From: Callorhinus ursinus
Lineage: Eukaryota; Chordata; Mammalia; Carnivora; Otariidae
NCBI RefSeq assembly: GCF_003265705.1
Contig: NW_020313168.1
Location: 2,358,074-2,422,073, forward strand
Direction: 5' to 3'
DNA: 64,000 bases
The first letter of the stretch is position 1. Every line of letters starts with the position of its first letter. The notes under the pieces are model-generated. The model did not search any database. It was not told where the DNA came from and saw nothing but the letters and a program-made list of their open reading frames with translations. Below are positions 22,924 to 34,900 of this stretch, piece after piece. A program made the translations under genes and the position numbers.

Positions 22924-25900
22924 GAGGGAGACAGGCGAGGACGCACGTACTCTTCACGCGCCAGAGCGTCCCGAAGATCCTGGTGTCGAACAGCGGAGCC
23001 ACGGCCGTGATGATGACGGCAGCCAGCGCCGCCTTGGGGATGTAGTAGAACAGCGAGGTCAGGTAGTCCAGCGACAGCAGCACCAGAACTCCTGCGGGGA
23101 AACGGGGCGCCCGTGACCTCCGGCCCCGCCCCTGCACGTGCTCCGGGCACAATGGGGGGTGCTCACCTGTCACCAGGCCCCCCGCTGGGGTGCACACCCC
23201 CGACTGAGCGTTCACAGCTGTCCTGCAAGGCGACAGACGCTGTTAGTGGCTGTGGGTGGGAGCCTGGAAGAGCAGGGGAGGCGGCGCTCCCGGGACGGGA
23301 GCGCCTGCGAGGGGACATGGGGGCCCGGCGGACACCGGCACGTGAGGGGGAGACGCAGACTTCCAGCCTCCAGCGGGGGAGGAAATAAACGTCCGTCCCC
23401 GGCCCGTGTCACAGCAGCTCAAGCAAACGCGTCCACTCCCCGCTGCCATTAGAAAGGATGACCCTTGTGTCCACGGCCAGGGAGACGCGGTGACACCTTC
23501 GAGTGGGGCGACGTCCCGCTTACGACCCTGGCACCTCCCACACGCAGATGCACACGCACACACATGCATGCGCTCGTCAACGCAGAGAAACACCAGACGC
23601 TGCCAGCGAGCTCCTGCCAGGGCAAACCTGGAAGCGAACGTGGCTGTCCTTCCTTTTCAACTTCCCTTTTTCGTTTTGTCTGTTTGGAAAACTGCATTCA
23701 GACCTGAATCTCTGCCAAAAAACTGGTCCTGGGCCCACGTTTCCCTCTGCCACCGTGAAGACCACAAAGGAACGGCACCTGATTTCTGCGACAGTGAGGA
23801 TTCTGCCTCGCACGCACTCCCCATCACCCTGACCGTGACCTGTGCCCGCCGGCACGTCCTCTGGAAATACGTCCGTCCGTCTATACATGTCCACAGAAAG
23901 CCTGAGTCACCCTTCGCTGCTGTGGAGTTAGGCAAGAATCTCCTTCCTTAAAGATGCACTGACGTTTTCAGTAACCGTTACACACAAGGTGCCGCGCCGG
24001 ACCTGGGGCACAGACCCTGTGAGCCTGACACACTGATTATGCAGCAGAAACAGGTGAAAAGTTACATCAAGGAAACAGAGCTTTTATTCCACGAAGCGGC
24101 CCCTGGCACTGCTGTACGCGCTCTCCGTGTAACCTCCAATAACTCTGACAAGGGCCCCGCTGTGACTCCTATTTACAGGGGGGACACTGAGTATGCCCTG
24201 TAGCCCCTCGGATGCCGTGCTGTGGGGGCGTCGGGGAGGTCTGGTACTCAGACAGGGTGGGGCCAGCAGTTCTGGGGACTTGGGCCCTGCGGGCTGATGC
24301 CCCCTCGCCTCTTCTCAGTCCCAGGTCACCCTCTGTCCCGCCCCGCTGCCTTACGAGGCTGCGCGTGGAGGCTGTGCGTGACCCGCCCCCCGCTTCTCCA
24401 GGCAGAGTGCGGTGGTTCCTACCCCCACTTCCTTTAGGAATGTACTCTGCCACGAGATGCAGGAGCACTGCCACATGCTGGGAACGTTTTAGGAGTAAAG
24501 CTCGGGGCTATCAGAGAAAACCACGTGAGATCATGGTGAAGGACAGCAGAGCGAGCCCCACTCCTGCCTCCCACGGACGCCACTGATCTAGGGTTGCGGC
24601 TGCTGGCACGGACAGGCTTCTGCCTCAGAGAAGAACGAAGTGGCATTGGGACGTGTGCAAGGACCGGGCAGGCTCTCTGAGGCGGACACGGACCGTCTGG
24701 CCTGGGCTGGGACTCCCCCCTGCCCCCCGAGGCACAGGGAAGGAAGAACATGGGTCACTCACCGTCCAAAGCTGCCTGTGACCGGGTAGGAAGAGACGAG
24801 GGAGCCCAGCACGTTGGTCAGGCCTGGGGAGAAAGTGGAAGGAAAAGGTTTATCCAGGAGGGAGAGGGGTTTAAAACAGATGGGGGGTGGCAGGGGAAAG
24901 GAGGCCAGAAACCAGAAAGGAAACAGAAGATAGAAGGCCAGAGGAATCACCCAGGAGAATCCTACGTCTCTATCCATGTGTCTGTCTCGGGGAAGTTAAA
25001 ATAAACCATGATCTCTGCCAAGTTTACCGACCCTCACTGTGACCTAACTCTGGCCGCAGCCCTGTCCCGGTGAGCTAAATACACCTTTTCCCACGTGCAA
25101 CTGGGAGAGGAACCCACCTCCCCAGGAGGGACTAAGGACACTTAAGACTGCCTGGCAGCCAGCTGCCCACCCGCTGTACCCCACGAGTTCCTTCAGACCC
25201 ACACTCTTCCCGTGAGATGACCAGCTGGGACAGGAGGTCATGGCTAGTAAGTGTCCACCCCCGTTACACTGACCCACCCCCGCCTGACAGAACCCTGCCA
25301 GCATCTGGCTCACCCTGGCACCTTCACAAACACCACAATGGGGTCACAGGTCCAAGACCGGCTCGAGACAGCTCAGGGTGGGGCCCGCTCAGAGCCAGGC
25401 CCTCTCAGGTCCCACAGCCCAGCACACGCCGCGAGAGCAGAGCAGACATCAGTGGACGTGGCAGAGGCCATGCACGGACCACACGTGGTCATCCTGACTC
25501 CTTATGATGGCCCCTCGAGACTCAGGTCAGGGGCCCCACTGCTTGAGGAGCGGGGATGTGTGGCTCCTCCCCGTGTGGTGTTCTGTAGGGTCGATGGAGG
25601 CCTCTTGCTATGTGCCTGCTGGAGAGCTGCCTGGCCTCTCTTACACCCCGGGTCAGCAGCCCATGGGGTCCACATGTGCAGCTCAATAACCTCGGCTTCG
25701 TGACTGCTCCTTGCTCGTCGCTGCCGTGAAGCAGAGGAGTCCTCCGCTATTCGCGGAAACGGGAAGGAGATGCTATCTGGAACTGCTACTACTGAGTGCG
25801 GGGAAGGTCAGTCTACAGACTTCCTCCGCCTGGGGGCGAGCGAGTCCCGGCTAACTCCACCTCACCAGCCACTCAGGTGATGCCTGCCACCACGGGCTGA

Positions 25901-28900
25901 GAGAGGAGCCCCCCCAAACCTCCAGTGACCCATCCTGGGGCCCCACGCCCTCTGCTATCGGGAAAGCCACTGGCTCGGGCCCAAACAGCTGCTGCGAGGT
26001 GAAGTGGTAACGGGGGAGGTTCCCGTGGACTCCAATGGGAAGGCACCGGGGCTTCTGCCCACTCCGACCCGTGCCCACCTCGCCAGGGGCAGGAGGGAAA
26101 GACAGAGAGGCCTGGTGTCCACAAAATTAACAACAGTCACGATAACCGAATTTAAGATTCGCGTCACGTCCTCAGAACGAATCACCGGAGAGGTCAGACA
26201 AAACGAAACTGGGACGCCGGGCACAGACCCATCCACAGTGGGCCCTCCCCAAGTCTTCACGGAGCCACCTGCTGGCCTGGAGGGAGGCCCCGGGGTGGGG
26301 GGCCAGGGCGGTCAAGGTCCCGCTCGACCAGCAGGTCCTGCCTGGCCACGTTCCTCAGCAATCTGACCCCAGGTGGGACACGCCGGGTGTTCCTTGACAC
26401 AGCACAAAGCTGCGGACCTCGGGGTCGGGTACACAGCCAGCGCTCAACAAGCGTCGGTCAGCATGGACGCCACACCTCAGCAGCCTGCTCCTAGGGATTA
26501 CACTGAACCATCTGGAGGCTTAAGGATGAATCCACACAAGGCTTTCAAAGGGCCCAACTGGGGGCCACCTCTGCTCCCTGAAGCTCACCGCGACCATCCC
26601 TATGACCTGTGCAGCTCAGGCGAGACGCAGAGAAGCACTCTCGACCTCAGAGAGCCACCGCGGGGGGCTTACCGATGGCCAGCAGCTCCTGGTTGGCATC
26701 GATGCGGTAATTGTTTTGAGAAGCTAAAAGAAAGGACGATGAAAATGCTGTCACTAGATACACGACACCAGTAAGAAAATATTCACGAACCAAAAACACA
26801 GGTTATAAACCTCTACCCACAGCACTGTCTCCTTGTCGTAACTATGACATGTGAACACGTATAAAACACGTGTGCGTACGCAAGCATACACATCTGTGTC
26901 GCTGCGTCACACAAAACAGACAGACGTACAGCAACACGTGAACAGCAGGTGACTGCGGTAGCGGTGGACGTCACAAGCGATTCGCTCCTTTCTATGTTTC
27001 AGCGCTTTGGACGTTTCCTACCACAAACACACGCTGCTTCCGTGAGAAGGGCAGAAAGTCTGAAACTAAACCCTCTCTGACTACAAATGTCGAGGCCCAG
27101 AGGTCCCAGCCGGGGCCGTGCAGACAGAGGGGCCGGCAAGCTTGCGGGGGGGATGCAGGGCGGGTGAATGTTTCTGGGAAGGGCTGGCCGGGAACACTGC
27201 AGGCGCTGCGGGCCACGGTCTGTCGCGACGACTCGGCGCCTGTCGTACGTAGCTGGAAGCGGCCGTGGGGACCCGAAAACACATGAGCAAGACCGTGTTC
27301 CAGGAACACCTCTTTATATAAACACTGTGACGCGAATTCCACACACTTTTCGTGTGTCGCAAAAATCCTAATCTTTGGAAATTTTTTCAAATGTTTAAAA
27401 CGTAAAAACCACTCCTTACTCTTGGGTCGCGGGCCGTGGTTCTCCAACCCTGGTTTCGGAGAATGACAAGCTTACGAGTTAGGACGGGACATCAAGTGAC
27501 TTCAGAAGAAAACAGTTTTAAAGTCACAAGAGGCATAAATGCTGTAAGACACAGACTCCAAAATAGCCCCAAAACTCCCCAGCCAGAAAAAGATCATCAG
27601 AAAAACAGAAACTGCACGAGGAAGACTTGATCGGAACGTGCGGTGGGACCTGGAGCAGCCGCTGGTGATTAGCAGGGATGACCCCTCAGAAGGCGCATCA
27701 GGCACGAGGCTCCTTGGAAGGAGGGGGGGGGGGGGGGTGTCAGGATGCTGCCACAACCAGATCCGGTCTATGTGGTTACGGTGACGTGCACGCCCTTTAT
27801 TGGGTTTCATCTTCAGAATCGACCTGTACCCCAGTGCGACAAGAGTGTAACCATTGTAGAACGAAAGGAAAATGCCATCCACGCGCACAACACGAAGCCG
27901 GACGCCCCGCAGACCCAAGGGAGCAGACACTCGAGGCATGGAGCAGCCTCAGCTCTGACGGAGGAATCCGAGTTCTGGGAGAACAAATAGGCACTTAAGT
28001 AGATTACTGCGTCCCGGCCTCCCTGGGGGCGGGGAGAGCACAGGCCAGGGGTGCTCAGCCAGCTGAAAAGAGCGCGTTGGTAAATTTTTACGAATTTTGG
28101 GAACCTGTCATTAGACACAGCCGTTATTACCTATTACGTGAAAGCTTTAAATAACATAAATTACACCAAAACTAAAGACCGACTTAAAACTTATCTCTTC
28201 CTGGCCTACTACGTTTCACTACGACCCACAAAGTAATTTAACTGCACGTGTCTGGTGGGTGGAGGCCGCAGCATCTCACCCCAAGATGTGATCGATCAAA
28301 CTTCACGAGCCACTGGGAGCCCATGGGGGGCACGGTTACGCCAGAGGAAAGGTGAAGGCGAAACGCAGGGCCTTCTCCTTCCGGACAGCAGGCTGGCACA
28401 CGTTACCAGCCACCGCTAGATGTGGGTTTTTGTCATAAATCCACTTTTACTACATGTTTTTTTGTTAAAAACACAAGCATGCGTTACTTGGATAAAAACT
28501 CAAGCTGTTAAAAACCTAAGCAGATAAAAGCAAGCAAGAGAGCAGACAGGCAAGGCCAGCTCCGGGACACCACTGGGAGGCCCCAACAGCGGGCATCTTA
28601 CCGAAGGACTTGGCCACCGCGATGCTCTCCAGGAGACCCACCAGGGGCACCACGGCCAGCCCAGCACCCATGTCCTGAGAGAAGAGAGAGGGAAAGTGGG
28701 CCTCCAGGGAAGGTGAGGAGGGGCCGGCCAGGCAGTGACCCGCCAAGGCTGGCATGCGCTCTTCTGCATCTGACCAGAGCTGTGCTTCAGCTGCAGGGCC
28801 GGGAGCTCACACCCAGGGCCAGACACAGAGCAGAGCACAGGACACATCCCTGCTCTGCCAGTGTCCACAGCGCGAGAAGCACCCTGGGCTCGGGCAGAAA

Positions 28901-31900
28901 ACTAAACGTGGTGTCCTTTGAGGTCGGGCCCAGAACCCTTTTGTGCCTGTCCCTGCACCCAGAGGCCCTCGGTCCTGAGGACTCAGCAGTCCTAGCTGGG
29001 CTCGGAGCTCCTTGTTATGAAGCGGATGCACCAGAGGCACGGAACCAGGCCCAGAGACCACCTCAGCCCCACCCGGCAGGCCTGGCTCCCCGTCTCCACC
29101 CACCTGTACCATCTCGGTGAAGGAAACTGTCCCATTGGCCGTGGTCACTGAGAAGGGCGGAATCCGGACTGGAGGGAGCCCCTCGGCGGTCTGCCCCGTT
29201 AGAACGAAAGGCTGGTATCCAGTCACCTCGAAGGTGTATGCGACCAGGGTGGCAAAGGACACCACCAGAGCGTTGCGGGCTAGGACAGAAGGGAGACCCG
29301 TTGGTGAAATCTGGCTCCTCTGGGTAACTGGAGCAGTAAATACACCCAGGGAAGCAGGACACCCCCCCCCCGCCCCCCCCCCCCCCCACTGCAGCCTGGA
29401 AAGCAGCACACACACCAGTGACCGAGGGGCAGGCATGAGCACGTGATGTGGGATGGCGGGACAGGCCCACAGTGACACATACGGCCTACCCACGTCATCT
29501 ACTGGTCACCTCGGGTCCCACCTCTCGGCTCTTGCCTCAGCTGTGCTGGCTTTTTTTTTTTTTTTTTTAAATATCTTATTTATGGGGCGCCTGGGTGGCT
29601 CAGTTGTTAAGCGTCTGCCCTCAGCTCAGGTCATGATCCCAGAGTCCTGGGATCGAGTCCCGTGTCAGGCTCCTTGCTCTCTCTGCAAGAAGCCTGCTTC
29701 TCCCTCTGCCCCTGCTTGTGCTCATGCTCTCTCTGACAAATAAAATCTTAAAAAGAAAAAATATTTTACTTATTTGAGAGAAAGCGAACAGGCAGGGGTG
29801 AGGGACAGGAAAGGGAGAAAGAATCCCAAATAGACTCCCCACTGAGTGTGGAACCCCACACGCAGCTTGATCCCACCTGATCAGGACCTGAACCAAAACC
29901 AAGAGTCAGATGCATAACAGACTGAGCCCCCCAGGTGCCCCTGTGCTGGCTTCTTAAATGGGGGCGATATCTCTTCCCAAAATATGAGCGCCATCACGGA
30001 CCCAGCTCTCAAAAGGCTGCCTCACTCTTTTCACGGACGTTGTCATCAGGACTACAGCTATTTTAGCTGTTTACCACCTTCTAGGGTGCAGGAAAGGCCC
30101 AGGGCCCCGCTACCCATTTGTGTGATGGGAAACCCAGGCTCAGAGCTGCGCGGCTAGAACAGAAGCACGTGATCCATGTGTTTTCTCCCTTGGGGACCAG
30201 CCAGGGCTTCCTGGCCTCACACCGTTGACGTTCTGGACCAGATCATCCTTCGCCATCGGCTATCCACTGCAGGCGTTCGGGGGCCTCCCTGGCCTCTCCC
30301 CACCAGGTGCCCATGACTGCCCCACCCAGCAGTCTCGACCAGAAACGACTCCAGACATTGCCAAATGTCCCCAGGGGTCAAAATTGCCTGTGCTTGAGAA
30401 CTCCTGCTACTAAACGCCGTTCTGCACCCTGGCCGTGCATCAGAGCCAGCTGGCAACTTTCAATATCCGGTGCCCAGCTCACGCCCAGCCCAGCGACAGA
30501 AGAATCTCACGGGGTGCACCCCCGGTGTGCAGGATGGCTGTGGCCCATCCTCGGCCAGAGCACCACTCACCTGTGGTGGCAGTCCAGACCAGCCCGTGGC
30601 TGAGCCGCACGCCCGGGGGCATCTCGGGGTGCACGGGAGGTACGTGGTCCCGCATCAGCTTCAGCACCAGCAGCAGCACCATGCACACGAGCCCCAGCAC
30701 GGCATCGCCCACCCTGTGGACAGACACCGGTCACACCCAGGCCGGCCCGGGGCGGACACCCCTGCCCTTCCATCGCCCCTTCTGCCAGAAAGCCTCTCTC
30801 TCTACTGCTCTGCTCGCTTCTTCCCGAGACACACGCATCCCTGTTCTCCTTCAAGACTCGATTCAGCACCCAGCGACGACGCAGGCCTGGGAGTCAAGGC
30901 CCAGATCACAATGGCGGTAGGGCTACGGCTCACATTTACAGCCACATGGCTCTGTGGCTACTGGAACCTCATCTGTTCCAGAAGGTTCACTTCTCACAGC
31001 CTGTGAGGCCCTCTGACCCGTCAGTCTCCAATTCCCCTGCCCCCGCGGTGAGGAGGAACCCCCCCCCCACCAGGCTGCACATCCTGGGCCAGGGAGCCCC
31101 TGGCTCGGATGGACTGGGCCCTGGGGAGCCTCACAGCTGATCAGAAGCAGAGGAGAAGACAGCCGGTCGTCGGTGTCCCCCACCCCCTCCCCCAGGAACA
31201 AGAGTGTTCCCCCAGCAAGGAGAGGTCCTGGCTACCAGCTGCACTCCTCTAGAAGCATCTGCGTCTGCCCTCTGGGAGAGGCCCCTCATCTGAAGAGGCC
31301 CCACGAGCGGCGGTCAGGCTCTCATCCTCCCTCCCTGCACATTGTTTGCCCCTGCCTCCCCCGTGCCCTGTGTTCTCCTCACTGAACTACAGGCCTTCAG
31401 GGAGACCGCTACTCTTCCTCTGCGTGCGGCCCTCCCACTCCTACCACCCACGGAGGCTGTGAGCAGGGGCACGCTGACCGGCTCTCAGGCCCCGGGGCAG
31501 AGCTTCTCAGACTTCAGGGTGCACACCGACGCCCCGGGGCTGCTGCTGAACGCTGACCGATGCAGCAGGGCTGGGCAGGGCTGAGGGTCTGCGTTTCTAA
31601 CCCGCTCCCCTGTGATGCTGCTCTGGGACCCTGTTTGGGTGGCCAGGCCCCAGGGGACTGGAATACATGCCACCTGGGGGGGGGGGCGGTGGGAAATGGG
31701 GTGGGGCCTGGGAGAGGGGCTCCAGAAGGAAGAGCAGGACCACACAGCAGGCAGGTACCTGGTCTCTCCGACCTTGCGGAAGGTCTGATACACTTGCAGG
31801 AGAAACTGTCTCGGGATATCTTGTAGTCCCAGGAGGTTCTGTCCAAACAGAGACTGGATTAGACAACCTTCTCCCACAACATCTCAGCACATCTCTGCCC

Positions 31901-34900
31901 CCTTCCTTGCGGGCACATCCAGAGGCCCTCTGGAGACCATCTGCCCGTTCCCAAAGCCCCCAGGGGCAGGAGAGCAGAATTATCCTCGAGAGAAGAGGCG
32001 TTTCATGTTTGGGGTCAAAGACATCTCTTGGTGAATAATTCTCCCTTGTGAGGAAAATCAGTCTGGGTGATTTCAAAGCAGCTATGCCCTGGTCAAGGGT
32101 TCAGGTCACTGTCTGCCTGCCCCGTGGGCCCCACTGCCCTTGACACACCCTGCTCTCACTCAATGCGGGCCCTGCCCCCCCTTGCCATTGGCCAGAGGCC
32201 CACCTGCCGGGCACTACCCCTGGCAGAAGGAAAATGAGGTGGAGCTGTGGGCAGAACTACCAAGAGCTCTGAGGGCCTCCAGGGAAGAACTGTTGAAGGG
32301 GCGCAGGCAGGCAGGGTCCTTGGAGGGGAGAAGGGGCTCTCCTCTGTGTTTTAGTTCTTTATCCCGCTTGACACCGGGTGGGGAGTGTTAGCAGGGTGGT
32401 TGAGGCCCAGACCAAGGATTCCAAAACCCATGCACACAGCCCCGAATGGGGACAGACACCTGCATGGAAACACAGGATTCTGGGACCCAGGGGGCTCCTG
32501 CCAGGGCAGGTCAGGAGAACCCCCCACTCCCGACCCCCACCCTGCCTAGGGCTCTCAGATGGCTGTCATGACTCAATGGAGGTGTTAAAGATTTAGGGGA
32601 CCTAACACTGCCAAGCACGAGTACATAAAGAAGCACCTTCCACATGTTACAATTGCATAAAAGAACATTCCTGACACCAAAAAGGAAAAACATTGTTTCC
32701 AGAATAAAAGATCCTCCCACAAAACAGCACTTGCCAAACTTACCATGACATACGTGTGTGCATCATACACTAACCATGCCCACCCACACCTAACGAATTC
32801 CCACCTCTCTACGCGCAGATAATAATGAACCTGCCTCCCGGAAGCATCAGGACAATCCAAGACAAGGGAGGGTTTAACCCAGCATCTGGCACATAGTAGG
32901 AATGCAGAAAGGGTCCGCTCCTTTCCTCTTGCTCACACCCTCCCGTCCCTGACTCTCAGTCCATCTCCCTCAGGAAGGCTCTCCTGGGCCAGCCCGGAGC
33001 AGAGCCTGGCCACGGGAACCATGCCTTAGAGAGGCGCCGTGCTGACAGCAGGCCCTGAGACGGGGGTGGGCCCTCAGGCGGCCACCAGGGGCTTCATCTG
33101 TACAATCTGGCTCAGCTCCGTTCTGCACACCCAACTGAGCACTCACGTACTTTTGTACAAAGCTCGGGGCTGGACGGCCACAGCCGCAAGCAAAACCATA
33201 CCTGCCTTTCAGGAACCTGACACTCAGTAAGAATAAATGATGTCCTCAGCTCACTGATGATGATCGGTTCTAATATTTTTTACAGATTTTTTTTAAAGAT
33301 TTTATTTATTTATTTGACAGAGGGACACAGCAAGAGAGGGAACACAAGCAGGGGGAGTGGGAAAGGGAGAAACAGGCTTCCCGCCGAGCAGGGAGCCCGA
33401 CGCAGGGCTCGATCCCAGGACCCTGAGATCATGCCCTGAGCCGAAGGCAGACACTTAACGACTGAGCCACCCAGGTGCAAAACGCATAAACCTTTCGCGT
33501 TTTACAGATTTTTTTAAAGGTTTTATTTACTTGTTTATTCAGAGAAAGAGAAAGTGCAAGTGGGGGAGGGGCAAAGAGAGAGGAACAGATACTCTCAAGC
33601 AGACTCCACGCTAAGGATGGAGCCCCACAGGGGGCTCAATCCCAGGACCCTGAGATCACAACCTGAGCTGAAATCAAGAGTCGGATGCTTAACTGACTGA
33701 GCCACCCAGGTGCCCCTCTGTTCAGTATTTTTCAAAGTCCTTGCCTCTTTATATTTCTGTTTAAAACATCATCTGTAAAAGGTAGACCTGGGTGGCTGTT
33801 GGTTAAGCCTCTGACTTAGGCTCAGATCATGATCCCGGGGTCCTGGGATTGAGCCTCGCATCGGGCTCCCTGCTCAGCGGGGAGTCTGCCTCTCTCCCAC
33901 AGCCCCTCCCCCTATTTGCACGTGTGTTCCCTCTCTCAAATAAATAAATGAAATCTTAAAGAAAAAATCCTGAACAGAAATTGGGGGAAAAAATGTTAAA
34001 ATGAAATCACCTAGCTAAAACGAGCATGGAGAAGTAATTCGTTCTTCAACACGTTAACGGGATGCTGACGACCTAAGAGGCCGAGGGAAGGCAGCAGAAC
34101 GAAATCGCCCCATGAAGTGGACCAAGCACGCTGGCCCCAAAGCTCCAACAGGGGTGGGGCTGCTGTTACCTGTCACCCCAGTTACCTGTCGTACGGTCCC
34201 ACCATCACTCAGCATCTCCCCCAAGGGCTCCCGGAATCGATGGAGACCACTTGAGCACCTTGTGCTCTGAGCTCTGGAAGAGCAAGACATGAACTGGCCC
34301 ACACGTGGGGAAGCCAGCCTCGGTCCTATGACCCAGGAGGAGCCTGGCCGCCAAGCAGCGTGCCTACCTTGATCTGCCCGAAGCCGATGGTGATGGCGGC
34401 AGCGGAGGTGAAACCCTTGATGATGGGGCAGGAGATGAAGTCCAGCAGAAAGCCTGGCCAGCCAAGAGGGAATACTGAGCTGGGACCACCAGTCCCAGAG
34501 AACGTGGGTGGATGTGGGCTGGGAGAGGTGGTCTGGGGGGACTGGGGCTAAGCACTGTTGGACCACACACACCCTGTATGGACAGGTTTGGACAGCGGGA
34601 AAGGGAGGCTAGGGTCTGAGGCCCTGGACACTTCTCCAAATGTCTTGGCCTCTAAGCAGAACAGCGGAGGGCTGAGGAGAACCCTTCCCCCCCAACCTTC
34701 ACACACGCACAAGAACAGCCCTTTAGAGGCAAAAAAAGGAAAAGCTGAGGGCCAGGGCATCCCCAGGAGGCAGGTGCCTGGGTACCCCCCGGCAGGAAGG
34801 CCCAACAGTCTTACCCAAGCGCAGGAAGCCCATGGCTAACTGGATGCAGCCAGACAAGAAGGCCAGCAGCACAGCGTAGGCGGGTTCGTGCAAAGCATAG

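Noticed and set aside
21188..23215. Long open frames through the N gap
   Set aside because: They are created by Ns and purine repeats that lack stop codons, plus true SLC26A11 exons at the ends.
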